Positions 21,716 through 33,642 of a stretch of 64,000 nt of DNA are shown here, in pieces. The notes under the pieces are model-generated. The model was given only the letters and a program-made list of their open reading frames with translations, ran no database searches and was not told the origin of the DNA. The DNA lies in NCBI GenBank assembly GCA_025175895.1, contig CM046000.1, positions 65,934,720 to 65,998,719 of the forward strand, written 5' to 3'. Within the stretch, counting starts at the first letter, position 1. Each line of letters opens with the position of its first letter. The DNA is from Wurfbainia villosa. Lineage: Eukaryota; Streptophyta; Magnoliopsida; Zingiberales; Zingiberaceae. A program made the position numbers and the translations under genes.

Positions 21716-22560
21716 ACGGACGCCTGTGAGAGGAGTTTTACAGAATTGAAAAGGAGACTGACCAGCGCTCCAATCCTTGCTCTTTCGGACAGTAACGAAG
21801 GCTTCGACATGTACAGTGACGCTTCCAAGTTGGGACTCAGAGATGTACTCATGCAGAATGGCAAGGTCATTGCCTACGCCTCTAGGTAACTCAAGGAACA
21901 TGAAAGGAATTATCCCACCCATGATTTAGAGGTAGCGGCCGTGGTCTTTTCTCTCAAAACATGGAGGCATTATCTATATGGAGCTCAGTGTAGGATTTAT
22001 ACAGACCAGCAGAGTCTGAAATATTTCTTCACACAGAAGGACCTGAACATGAGACAATGCAGATGGCTCGAGCTCGTCAAGGATTATGACTGCGAGATCT
22101 TCTACCATCCGGGGAAAGCAAACAAGGTGGCTGATGCACTCATCAGGAAGTCCTGCGCCACCTTGATGTCTCTATCAGTGTTATCTCGGCCCTTAGAAAA
22201 TGAGATTATGCGTTACGGGGTTGAAATCATTTCCGGAAAGCTCTTGACCATGACGATAGCACCGACGTTGTTCGATGGTATACTGGAAAAGCAAGCCCGT
22301 GACCCAAGCATTTAGAGGATCAAGCAAGAGGTCCTAGAAGGAAAGGACGACGAGTTTCGTATCTCTGATAGTGGAGTACTCTACCTCAGGGATCGCTTGT
22401 GTATTCCCGACGATCCAGAATTACGGATAAAGATATTTGAGGAAGCTCACAGAACTCCTTATGCGATGCATCCTGGAACCACCAAGATGTACCAAGACCT
22501 GAAAATAAAATTCTGGTGGTTCGGAATGAAAAGAGATGTGGCTCAGTATGTCGACTGCAC
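21716..22560 (+). pseudogene. TekA RT end, RNase H and integrase zinc region
   Basis: The text starts at the RT-RNase H junction (SFTELKRRLTSAPIL), continues through the RNase H-like segment (MYSDASKLGLRDVLMQ, YASR then a TAA at about 21887, [32 protein letters not shown]). A TAG follows at about 22313, then the H2C2 region of integrase (EEAHRTPYAMHPGTTKMYQDL). The frame is lost near 22550. No protease and no RT palm (no YVDD or YIDD) is present, so the element could not copy itself. Confidence 0.85.
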
Positions 22561-23693
22561 GACTGCGGAGGGTTAAAGCAGAACACCAGAGACCAGGAGG
22601 AACACTGCAGCCGATCCAGATTCCAAAATGGAAATGGGAAGACATTTCTATGGATTTCATCTCAGGATTGCCCAAGACGACAAACGGTTATGATACTATA
22701 TGGGTAATTGTGGATAGATTGACGAAGTCCGCCCACTTCTTAGCAATCAAGATGACCTATTCGATGGAGCAACTGGCTCAGTTATATGCTAGGGAAATTA
22801 TCAGACTACATGGAATTCCTAAGACCATCATTTCTGACAGAGATGGTCGCTTTATTTCCCATTTCTGGGAATGTGTTTAGAAGGCCCTAGGCACGAAGCT
22901 ATTGTTCAGTACTGCCTTCCATCCCCAGACGGACGGACAGACCGAAAGAGTAAATCAAGTACTAGAGGACATGTTACGTGCTTGCGCCCTAGATTTCAAA
23001 GGTAGCTGGTGCCGATACTTATGTTTGGCAGAATTCGCCTACAACAATAGCTACCAAGCTACTATTGGAATGGCACCCGACGAGGCTCTATATGGGAGGA
23101 GATGTAGATCTCCCATATGCTGGTACGAGGGTGGTGAAAAGAAGGGGATGGGACTCCAGACGGACTTCATCGACGACACCACCCGAGTTATACAGAACAT
23201 CCGTCAGAGAATTGAAACTGCTTAGAGCCGGCAAAAGAGCTATGCAGATATGCAGCGTAGATCGTTAGAATTCGAAGTCGGGGACCTGGTATTCCTCAAG
23301 GTGGCCCCTATGAAGAGATTGATGAGATTCGGAAGGAAGGGTAAGCTGAGTCCACTCTATGTGGGACCGTATCCAATATTGAAGAGAGTTGGCAAGGTAG
23401 CTTACGAGCTGGAGCTGCCTCAAGAGATGTCGGCCATCCACAACGTGTTCCATGTCTCTGTGCTCAAGAAATTCATTTCTAGTGCGGACCAAGTGATCGA
23501 GCCACAAACATTACAAGTTCAAGAGGACCTGAGTTATGAAAGTCGGCCTATCCAGATACTCGACCGAGAAGTCAAGAGACTAAGGAACAAAGAGGTGCCC
23601 TAAGTAAAGGTCCTATGGCAGGATCAACGGTACGAAGAAGCTACCTGGGAACGCGAGGAGGACATGAAGCAGAAGTACCCAGAATTGTTCTAA
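22561..23693 (+). pseudogene. TekA integrase core and chromodomain-like tail
   Basis: Integrase core: SMDFISGLPK (first aspartate), VIVDRLTKSAHF, IISDRDGRF (second aspartate), HPQTDGQTERVNQ (glutamate). The C-terminal part includes the GPY/F-type motif YVGPYPILKRVGKVAYELELP and VFHVSVLKKF, then the chromodomain-like tail ending KYPELF and TAA at 23691-23693. In-frame TAG at about 22878-22880 and 23223-23225 and TAA at 23601-23603 break it. In chromoviruses such tails are thought to guide integration to particular chromatin. Three in-frame stops in otherwise well kept text suggest moderate age. Confidence 0.85.
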
Positions 23694-23729
23694 GTTTCAA
23701 GGACGAAACTTTTAAAAGGTATGAAGAAT

Positions 23730-25597
23730 TGTAATGCCCATAAAATTTCTAGTAAATTCAAAAGAATTTTTGGCTTGATTATGATGGGCTTTATGTGACC
23801 TTTTAAAAAATAAAAGAAAATGAGCAAAAAAGGATGCAAGGCCTAGGAATTGAACCCCAAACCTCTAGAGATAACCAAGCCTTAAGGGTGCATCCAATAA
23901 CCAGAAGCCCAACAAGATTGTATTATTAGAGGAATGTGGGAAATTATAGTTAGGGGAAAGGGAGACTAAGGGACTCTTCAAGTGAAAAAATAGGGGGAAT
24001 GAGGGGACATAAGGGATGAAATTATTTTTCTCCTCCTCTTCTTCTTCCTCACCGAACCCTAGAGCTCCTCCTTTTCATCCTTGTTCGAAATTCATCCAAG
24101 CAAGAAGGGGGTTAGGTTTGTTTCCCTTAGGTCATCTTCCAACCAAAAAGCAAAACGTAGGATGTAAGTATCCCCTCACTTGCATACAAGTAGCTTTTCG
24201 ATTGAAGTTGTTATGTCAAACTCTCCATGAACCATTCGGCCAAGTCCTTTACTTGAGTTTTCAATGAAGTTCTATGCCATACCTTGTATGTATATGATGA
24301 TGTTAGGATGCTAGATGGATTAGGTTAAGCGTTTAACCCTAAAAGCCCCAAAGAACCATTCGGCCAAGTCCTTTACTTGAGTTTTCAATGAAGTTCTATG
24401 TCATACCTTGTATGTATATGATGATGTTGGGATGCTAGATCGATTAGGTTAAGAGTTTAACCCTAAAAGCCCCAAGGAACCATTCGGCCAAGTCCTTTAC
24501 TTGAGTTTTCAATGAAGTTCTATGCCATACCTTGTATGTATATGATGATGTTAGGATGCTAGATGGATTAGGTTAAGAGTTTAACCCTAAAAGCCCCAAG
24601 GAACCATTCGGCCAAGTCCTTTACTTGAGTTTTCAATGAAGTTCTATGCCATACCTTGTATATATATGATTATGTTAGGATGCTAGATGGATTAGGTTAA
24701 GTGTTTAACCCTAAAAGCCCCATGGAACCATTCGGCCAAGTCCCTTACTTGAGTTTTCAATGAAGTTCTATGCCATACCTTGCATGTATATGATGATGTT
24801 AGGATGCTAGATGGATTAGGTAAAGAGTTTAACCCTAAAAGCCCCAAGGGACCATTCGGCCAAGGCCCCTAATGTGATCTTTATGCCATGCTTTAAGTGA
24901 GTTCATGATAACTTGTGATGTTAAATGATGTTAGATGAAGATAACATGCTCTAGGTTAGGTTAACATGTGTTTTATGCTTTATGTGAGTTCATGATAGCT
25001 TGTGATGTTAAATGATGCTAGATGAAGATAACATGCTCTAGGTTAGGTTTGAAATGAGTCCATGCCATGTTTGATGTTAGAAGAAGATAAAATGTCCCAT
25101 GCCATGCTTTATACGTTAAAGAATTAACATGTGTTTTAGTTAGACTATACATATATATAAGTTGTTTGGTGTTTAAAATTTTGATACAGCTCCTTGCAGT
25201 TTATGTCACCCCATGTATACTTGCTCATGATGCTTATGCCTTATGCCATGCCCTATATGTGTGTGATATTTATGATATGTTTATGAAGTGAAAGATGATA
25301 TGTTTATGAAATAAAATATGATATGTGTTTATGAAATGAAATATGATATGGTTATGAAATGAAATATGATATGTTTATGAAGTGAAATATGATATGTTTA
25401 TGAAATGGAATATGATGTGTTTATGAAATGAAATATGATATGTTTATGAGATGAAATATGATATGTTTATGAAATGAAATTTGATATGTTATGATAAGAA
25501 GCATGTATGTATTTTACCTTCTGCATGGCTTGTACCAGGACCCTAACAAGGTCCAAAGGGATGGGCTCCTAAGTTGCCCTAGGCCAACGGACTAAGA
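23730..25597 (+). repeat. TekA right LTR, truncated
   Basis: It starts TGTAATGCCC (C-to-T change in the CpG of TGTAACGCCC), preceded by a purine-rich AAAAGGTATGAAGAA. The TATA-like box is mutated to AAAAAATAGG near 23984. About six 124-bp units lie at 24220-24860 and the AT-rich field at 25270-25500. It stops in GCCCTAGGCCAACGGACTAAG at about 25597, losing roughly the last 1.0 kb. Confidence 0.88.
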
Positions 25598-27290
25598 CAC
25601 CAACCTCTATTCTACGAATAGCCGCGGAATAGACGATGTACGGATCGTCGACTTTTGTGTTTATATTCGGGGTCCAAGTTATATTAGCCACAAAACAGAA
25701 TATATAACATACATATTATTGAAGAACAAATATAGTCAACTTACAAGAGAATATAAACAAATGTTATACCTATTGATCTTCTAGTGTATCTCCTTCCTCC
25801 TTTTGGACGTCGTGTGGGAGACGATCTACCAAAAGTAAAAGCTATTAGATCACCAATCTTCCTTCCTTGCTCGCTCCGAACAAGAGGAAGAATAAGAAAC
25901 AAAGCACTTCTCCTTCTTTCAACCAACCACCAAGCTCCAAGCTTGGTGCTTGCCGCCGGCCAAGAAGGAGAACAAGGAGATGAAGAAGAGGGCCAGCCAA
26001 AAGCTACAAGCGGAAGACCCTAAGCACCAGCCAAATATGAAGGGGAGAGGGTTGGACGCCGGCCAAAACCAAGGAGAGAAGAGGGAAGAAGGGTGCCAAC
26101 CACCTAAGGAAGAAGAAGAAGGACAACTTTCCTTAATTGTGGCCGCCCAAAGCCCTATGCCTCCCTTGCCGCCCAAAACCCTAGCTCCTCTTTTTCTTAT
26201 TTTTCTTGCCGCCCACCCTAGCCTCTCCTTTTATAGAGTTAGGGATAAGCCTTGTTTTAATCTCCACCATTAGTTCTAGGGATTTAATCTCAACCGTCAG
26301 ATCTAGAGATTTAATCTCAACCTTTGGATCTAGAGATTTAATCTCTACCGTTGGATCTAGAGTTTTGTTTTCATCCATTGGATCTAGGCTCCATGAGGTT
26401 TTAATAGGCTACAATAGGGACCATGAGGAGGAGTTGAATCTTGGCCACCCAATGGATCAATCTCACATAAAGTCTGATCCATTAATGATAATCCAATCCA
26501 CTGAAGGATTATCATTGATCTATCTCACCAACCGCCATAAGTTAATATGAGCTCCATATATTATTTGTACATTTATCTCCCCATGTTTAAGATCTCGAAT
26601 GTCCATCAATTAATTAATTTACTGACCATTAATTAATCAACATATAACTCCATGAGTAGTACCACTCATCCTTATCATCATGCCAGACCAAGTCCACCTA
26701 CAGGGTTTACATGATGAACCTTATGAGCTCCTCAAGGGGACATCATCATTCTAATATATAGGACACGGTTTCCTCCTATAATCAACGACACACCATATAA
26801 ATAATATCATTTCCCAACTTACCGAGTCTATCGATTTAATCTATAAATCTCACCCATTGGTAAATCAAAGAAATGAATACTAAGTATATGTGGCCGTTAT
26901 TATATCGGGATTAAGAGCATGTACAATATAATATCTGAGGTCCGATTCGATTATATAGTCAGCAATAAATCGAATCACCTCTAAGTCGGCCCTGCTCAAT
27001 ACACACAAAGTGCACTAGTGTGATTCTATGGTCAAGACAAACCAATACCAAATCACACTACTACCATACCAATGGTTTGTCCAAAGTCATCTCGGTTGTG
27101 AGCCTTTACTTATACTTTACAAGGAGCCGATAACATGATCTCCCGTGTGACACCACACACCATGTTAACTACAATGTAATGTATTAGAAAACATGCATAA
27201 CCATAAATATGCAAACAATGATCATGTGATTCTTATTTCAAAATAAAGATGTTCATACAAAAGATAGACTTTTCAGTATACATCCCAACA
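25598..27290 (-). repeat. AngA LTR, outer edge missing
   Basis: From AATAGCCGCGGAATAGACGA near 25616 it aligns with 41030 onward of the AngB LTR, so about 180 bp is lost. A minus-strand TATA box CTATAAAAGG is at 26227-26236. It ends TACATCCCAACA at 27290, followed by ATCTCCGACTT, the PPT complement. Confidence 0.85.
26254..26390 (-). repeat. 27-bp repeat block in the AngA LTR, four to five units
   Basis: Units follow AATCTC(A/C)ACC, then a variable CGTC/TTTG, then GGATCTAGAGATTT. Only four to five units are present, against ten in AngB and AngC. The block starts about 20 bp upstream of the TATA box in the sense of transcription. Confidence 0.85.
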
Positions 27291-30200
27291 ATCTCCGACT
27301 TATACTAAAAGACTATGTTGTCCTCAAACTGTCATAAATCTGGTTCTCATTCCCTCCATATGCCTAACAAAAGCTCTCACCGAAAGGCCCTTGGTGAAAG
27401 GATCTACCAGGTTATCCTCTGATGCAATCTTGGCCACAACAACTTCTCCTCTCTTTACGATTTCTCGTATCAGGTGCTACTTGTGCTCTATGTGTTTACT
27501 TGCCTTATGGGCTCGTGGTTCCTTCGAGTTTACAACTGCACCACTATTATCACAATAAATTGTGATAGTTTTGGGCAAACCATGAATCACATCCAAGTCC
27601 ATAAAGAAGTTCCTGAGCCACACAACTTCTTTGGTCGCCTCAGAGACCGCCACATACTCAGGTTCCATGGTAGAGTCCGCCATGGATTTCTGCTTGACAC
27701 TCCTCCATACAATGGCTCCAGCTCCCAAAGTAAACACAAAACCTGAGGTAGACTTACTGTTATCCCTGTTTGATTGGAAGTCAGAATCTGTGTAACCCAC
27801 AGGGAGTAATTTGTCTGCCTGGTGAACTAGCATATAATCCCTAGTCCTTCTCAGGTACTTCAATATATGCTTTACCGCAATCCAATGTCCCTGTCCTGGA
27901 TTACTCTAATATCTGCTGACCATGCCCACGACAAAGCAGATATCTGGTCTCATACATAGCATCGCATACATGAGACTTCCTACTGCCGAAGCATAAGGAA
28001 CCACCTTCATCTCTTCTATCTCCTCAGATGTTCTAGGACAAATCTCCTTAGATAAAGGAACTCCATGCCTGAAATGTAGAAAACCCTTCTTGGAGTTCTG
28101 CATGCTAAAACGATCCATAATGGTGTCTATGTATGAAGCTTGAGATAAGCACAACATTATTTTCTTGCGATCCCTTATAACCTTGATCCCAAGGATGTGT
28201 CCCACTTATCCCAAGTCCTTCATATCAAATTGTTTGGACAACCATACCCTTACGTCCGATAACACCTTGACATTGTTGCCAATTAACAAAATGTCATCTA
28301 CGTATAGTACAAGAAATACCACTACGTTTTCGTCACATCTCTTGTATACACAAGACTCATCCGGACTTTGAATAAATCCATAAGACTAGATTACCTCATC
28401 AAAGCGGATTTTCCAAGACCTCAAAGCTTGCTTCAATCCATAAATGAACCGATTAAGCTTACATACAAGATGCTCTTTGCCCTTTGCAATGAATCCCTCT
28501 GGTTGCTTCATATAGATGTTTTCCTCAAGACTTCCATTAAGGAAAGCTGTCTTGACATCTATCTGTCATACCTCATAATCCATATGAGTAGCAATGCATA
28601 AGAGAATCCGAATAGACTTAAGCATGACTACCGGCGAAAAGGTTTCCTCATAATCGATACCCTCTTTCTGAGTATACCCCTTCACAACAAGCCTTGCTTA
28701 GAAGGTCTCAACCTTCCCGTCTATTCCTCTCTTTCTTTTCGCGTGGTTCTACTAGCTCCCAGACCTGATTTGAATCCATAGATTCAATCTCAGTATTCAT
28801 TGCACTTTGCCAAGATACTGCATCTTTATCTTGGATTGCCTCGTCATATGTCCAGGGTTCAGGTTCATGTTTGCCAAGGACCAAATCAGAAGATTCTCCC
28901 AAGAACATGAATCTATCAGGCTATTTAACAACCCTTCCACTATGATGAGGTATCACCTGTGTATCCTCTGTGACATGCAGTGCAGTGACTTGTGGTATAT
29001 CCTTTTGTACTGGTGGTACTGAAGAAGTGACTTCCCCTTTCAATTCCTCCAGAACAATCTTACTCATGGGCTTGTGGTTCATCACATAGTCTTCCTTTAG
29101 AAATCTGGTGTTCGTGCTAACGATCACCCCCTGATCTCTAGGACTATAAAATAAACTACCTTTCGTTCCTCTAGGATAGCCAACGAACATGCGTACTTCT
29201 GTACGAGGTTCCAACTTTCCAGCATCTGCCTTCAGCACATGTGCTGGACTCCCCTAAATTCGAATATGTCTTAAACTAGGCTTTCGCCCAGTCCACAAAT
29301 CTGTGGGAGTAGAAGGCACTAATTTAGATGGAACAAAGTTCAGAATATACACTGCAATATCTAAAGCATATCCCCAGAACGAATCTGGCAACTCAGAATA
29401 ACTCATCATCAATCTAACCATCTCCATAAGAGTCCTGTTCCTTCGCTATGCTACACCATTCTGCTGGGGTGTGCCAGGTGCAGACAATTGGGATTGAATC
29501 CTAGCCTCTGATAAGTAATTCCTAAACTCTCCGAAGAGGTACTCACCACCACGATCAGATCATAGTGTCTTGATACTTTTACCTTGACGTTTCTCCGTAT
29601 CAGCCTTGAATTCTTTAAATTTGTCAAAACATTCAGACTTGCGGCGCATCAAGTAAATGTATCCATATCTCGAATAATCATCTATAAAAGAGACAAAATA
29701 TTGAAAGCCACCTCTAGCCTGGATAGACATAGGACCACACAAATCAGAATGAACCAATTCTAACACATCTTTGGCTATATACCCCTTGGCCTTAAAAGGC
29801 CTTTTGGTCATTTTACCCTCCAAGTAAGATTCGCAGGTTGGGAAATCTTCCACCACTAATGAACCCAGAGGTCCATCAGCTATCAACCTTTGAATTCTCC
29901 TTAGGTTAATATGACCAAGCGTAAGATACCAAAGATATGTTTGGTTCATCTTCGAAGGTTCTTTTCTCTTATTGGAATTAGAAGATGAGTTATTAACTTC
30001 TATTTGCATCGTGGGAGCTTTTGGTTCAAGTGTGTATAAATTTCCTATTAATGCACCCAAACAAATAATCTTCCTATTCCTTTTTATAACAACTCTATCA
30101 TTAAAAGAAATAGAATATCCATCCATAAACAATTTAGAAACTGAAATTAAATTCTTTCTAAATAAAGGTACATAAAGGCAATTCTTAAGAACCAAAACTT

Positions 30201-30422
30201 TATTTTCCTCAAAAGATAAATAAACATCTCCCACTGCAACAACCACCACCTTCGTGGCATCGCCCAAGTATACGATAATCTCCCCTTCAACCAGTCATCT
30301 GGTTTCCTGGAACCCTTGCAAAGTATTGCAAACATGATCAGTGGCTCCCGTATCTACACACCAGGTGCCGGTAGATAACACCAGTAAACATATTTCAATG
30401 ACTAGACCAAAAGATATACCTT
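27291..30422 (-). pseudogene. AngA pol and protease, decayed
   Basis: From right to left: protease with CVDTGATDHVC near 30320-30350; integrase zinc region (YLWYLTLGH, where a tryptophan-histidine pair became Trp-Tyr, and CESYLEGKM); integrase core (LVHSDLCGP, FIDDYSRYGY); the C-terminal integrase (MFVGYPRGTKG) at 28921-29238; RT with an intact YVDD at 28293-28304; thumb; and RNase H with TDSDFQSNRDNSKSTSGF at 27477-27863. Stops and frame changes separate all pieces, so it is not functional. The Angela/Tork assignment rests on similarity to AngB and on the LTR. Confidence 0.85.
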
Positions 30423-30900
30423 TGTTTTGTAAGTGATTTGAGGCCACTAGAGGGGGGTGAATAGCGTCGCGTGATGGAATTCGTTTCACGTTCGTCTACA
30501 AATTTTGTTAGCGTGCAACGGAATAATAATGAAGCAATACGAAATAGAAAAACACAAATACACAAGTATTTAACGTGGTTCGGAACCGAACGGTTCCTAC
30601 TCCATGGATCGGGCTCTAAAAGCCCTAGCAATGCAAACACGCACTACTAATCACAATAACTCCTTCTTGACACAAGTTGGAGGTAGAGAAACCTCGTACA
30701 AACGATCTTACAATAGCAAGAACGAAATACAAGCAATATACTATTCAAATATGAAAGACAAGTAAAGAAAAGACTTTACAACACTTGTTTTTGATTGCTT
30801 GAATGTTTGGTTGCTTGCTTGCACTTGGAGACCTGATTTGCAGCAACAAATTGCCACAATAGCTCTCAAGAACCGGATATATTTTTCTCCATCACGAGCT

Positions 30901-30910
30901 CCTTTTATAG
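30901..30910 (-). promoter_or_regulatory. TATA box of the SireC LTR
   Basis: The minus strand reads CTATAAAAGG, identical to the SireA box. The palindrome cluster starts 28 bp upstream of it in the sense of transcription. Confidence 0.55.
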
Positions 30911-30937
30911 CTTCAACCTGTGCTGGAAAAGGTCAAT

Positions 30938-31263
30938 CAGTCGACTGGTCGGGCAATCAGTCGACTGATGTCACTGTTGTCATGATACAACGGCTAGATC
31001 CACGCTGGATAAGTCCAACGGATCCATCATCAATCTACTGATGATACCCATCAGTCGACTGATGGAGCCTTCACTCGACCAGTTGAGTCTTGACTCCATT
31101 CTGTGCCGGATTTCACAAGCACCAGTCGACTGATCACAAGATCAGTCGACTGCTCAGCCAATCAGTCGATTGCCCACCTATGGCAGTCGACTGCTAGGGC
31201 AATTCCTACAGTCAAACCCAAGTTGACTATGCTAGTTGACTGCCACATGGCACCAGTCGACTG
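30938..31263. repeat. Seven copies of the palindrome CAGTCGACTG
   Basis: Perfect copies start at 30938, 30958, 31052, 31123, 31143, 31183 and 31254. Degenerate copies such as CAGTCGATTG and TAGTTGACTG lie between. Each is its own reverse complement. They occupy the U3 part of the LTR just upstream of the TATA box. Confidence 0.9.
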
Positions 31264-31611
31264 GCACACCTCAAACATGAGGTTATAGCCCAAGTATGGT
31301 ACCCCATACTTGCTAGACCACCCTTAGCCTAGACCTAAGCCTTCTAGCCACCTCCATCAGCCTCACGCCTCTCGGATCCCTCCAAGTCATCCATGACTTG
31401 TTCATCCATCGCGCTAGCCTTCAGGTGCTTCCATCGGCTATGTCATGCTAACAGTGTTTACACTGCCAAGGCACATTAGACTTACACCGACAAGACTCCG
31501 CTTGGACTTTACGCCGCCAACCATTGAACTTATGCTGCCAAAACTTCACCCTTGGACTTTACGCCGCCAATATCAAACCTTTTGGACTTCTCAAATGCCA
31601 AGACTCAAGCT

Positions 31612-32737
31612 TGTTGGATCGATGCGGTTCACTAGAGGGGGGGGGGGGTGAATAGCGATAAAAACTTTTTCGTAATCGTTCGTTAAGGTACGAGTAAAAC
31701 GCAGCGGAAAGATAACAATAAATAAATAAAAACACGAGAGTTTTTACTTGGTTCGTAGCCTACGGCTACTACTCGAAGGCCCTAGTGGTCCTTGACCACG
31801 TACGGAGGGCAAAATACTAACCAAACTCCTCCTCGTTGGAGATAGGAGTTAAACGAATACAAAACTCGATAAAGACTCAAGGTAGAGGGACACTCCCCCT
31901 CTCCTTGATATGATTTAAAGCTTTACTAAAAGAAATAAACTGAAATACAATTTAGAACTTTCGTTACCGACGACTTTAAAGGTTGGAGGTTGAAGCTCTA
32001 GTTGTCATCTCGGCAGCGCTTCGTCGTAGGGATGTCGGAGAGTCGGAGCGTATCGGAAGCACTTGGAAGCTTTTTAATTGATCAAAAACCCTAGGTTTGG
32101 CCCTCCTTTTTATAGCCTTTAAGCCCCTCATCGAATGGGTCTTCAACCAATAAGAATTGGGAACAAAACTCCTTGAAAAATTGTGATAAAGCTTGACTCC
32201 TCGAGGCTGATCCTTTGACCAGCGATGATCGATGATGGCCATCACGATCGGCATTCGGCGACATCGATCGAGTTGACCTTCGGCGATCGGTGATTGTGGC
32301 GATCGAGTCCTCTAATTTGGCGATCGTGATGCTTGCTGCAAGTCAAGGTTAGCTCAATAAAAACATAATTTCGACGGTCGTCGACCATCCGATCTCGACC
32401 TAGACCACCTATGAGATGTCTTGGGTCGGATCTACGCTTAAGTCTTTCCCCGTAAAGAGGATACGACCTTGCTTACACTCGCACACACGAGCTTACCTTA
32501 GTACTTACGTGTTGCTTTTGCTTCCGGCCTTCCACTCAATTCCTTCGGCTCCCTCCGAAGTCTCTTGAGTGTCGCCCGACCACCGCGGCTTCCTCCGGGT
32601 GTCGCTAGCCTTCAACTCCAGCGTTGAGACTTTTCTGCACACTTGATTTAGCTCATGAGATAACAATATATGCTTAACTTTGTATCGTTTGCTATAATCA
32701 AAACTTAGGTTCGACATAGGTGCCTACTGCACCAACA
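31612..32737 (-). repeat. SireB left LTR (3' LTR)
   Basis: The LTR is 1126 bp. It has the edge motif with a run of twelve G at 31632-31657, a minus-strand TATA box (GGCTATAAAAAGG) at 32105-32117, and a block of GATCG-rich palindromic words at about 32215-32335. It ends GCACCAACA, next to the PPT. Confidence 0.93.
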
Positions 32738-33642
32738 ATCTCCCCCTTTTTGATTTATGGTAAACCCACATACAAAGTTAAGTAAATAGCGAGCATGAAG
32801 AGTAATAATGTGCATGAGAAACAAAAAATATGAAGGTTAAGTTGGAGTAGTAAGGATTTTCTTCAAGTACTCCCCCTTGAGGAAACCTCCCCCTTGACCG
32901 AGGGTGAGTCTTGAAGAAAGACCTTAATCCTCCCCCTTGAGGGTTGCTTTAAGTAATTAACATTACTTAAAGTTGGCCTTAGTAAAACGTTTTAGTTAAG
33001 CCCTTTTTCCCCCTTAAGTAAAACATTAACGACATAAAGTTTAAAAAATAAGTTTAAGTAAAACGTAGACGGCACAAATAAGTTTAAGTTAAGAATTCTT
33101 TGGCCTTTTGTTAAAAGTTAACTAAGTTTTAACTTTTGGTTTAAATATGAAGTAAGAGTTAAGTTATCAAAAAAATTTTGCCCCCTTAACTTACTTTGGC
33201 CTTTTTCTCCCCCTTTTGCCATATATCGAAAAGAGTGAGAGTGTGTGTGGAATAAAAGCAAGTCTTAATTTTAAAGTCCAAGCATGTTCCACATTATTTC
33301 GAAAATAATATACTGAAAATAGGTTCATCTATAAAATGTTCGACTCATATTTGGCTTGATTGATATGAAGGATCAACCAGTCCTGGTCAGAGTCGGTTAG
33401 TATGTATGATTATACTCCGTGGCTCATAGCGATGCACTAGCTCTACATCTGGAACCAGGAGTAAGGTCCTAACATCTCACGCCATCTACGTGGCTAAGTA
33501 CACAAACACATTAGTCCTATGTGTTGTGAGATGTACTAGCTCCTTAAATCTATAGGTGCATGATATCTAAGGTATGTCCTATGCTAGTTCCATAAAAATG
33601 AAATTAAAGAAATAGTAGTAAGAACATATAATTTGCATGTAC
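32738..33642 (-). other. SireB 3' untranslated region with repeated polypurine tracts
   Basis: No gene is present. The PPT is at 32738-32755 (complement of ATCTCCCCCTTTTTGATT). At least six more copies of CTCCCCCTT or CCCCCTTAA lie within 500 bp (near 32869, 32889, 32931, 33008, 33180 and 33206). This array of PPT copies is a hallmark of Sireviruses. Confidence 0.85.

Larger units (their letters stand above)
17563..25597 (+). mobile_element. TekA: defective Gypsy chromovirus (Tekay/Del type), plus strand
   Basis: Order: a full left LTR, PBS, gag, a deletion, RNase H, integrase with a chromodomain-like tail, and a right LTR cut at about 25597. The Gypsy order (RNase H before integrase) and the tail ATWEREEDMKQKYPELF point to the Tekay/Del clade of chromoviruses. 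Protease and most of RT are missing. The right LTR ends abruptly where the AngA LTR begins, so no target duplication is available; AGGGA precedes the left LTR. Confidence 0.88.
25598..30422 (-). mobile_element. AngA: truncated Angela/Tork-type Copia element
   Basis: A minus-strand element with a left LTR lacking its outer edge (25598-27290), PPT complement, then RNase H, RT, integrase and protease reading leftward. It stops in gag, just after the protease, where the SireC LTR begins. The same order and sequence occur in AngB. Neither outer end is intact, so no target duplication can be read. Confidence 0.85.
30423..31611 (-). repeat. SireC LTR, left part
   Basis: This is a Sirevirus-type LTR, split by SireB and continued at 40327-40730. 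The left edge is probably TGTTTTGTAAGTG at 30423, where similarity to AngA gag ends; the TG...CA edge is not proven. It holds the shared edge motif CTAGAGGGGGGTGAATAGCG at 30447-30466, a minus-strand TATA box at 30901-30910, seven perfect CAGTCGACTG palindromes, and from about 31440 a minisatellite of TTGGACTTTACGCCGCCAA-like units into which SireB inserted. Confidence 0.75.
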
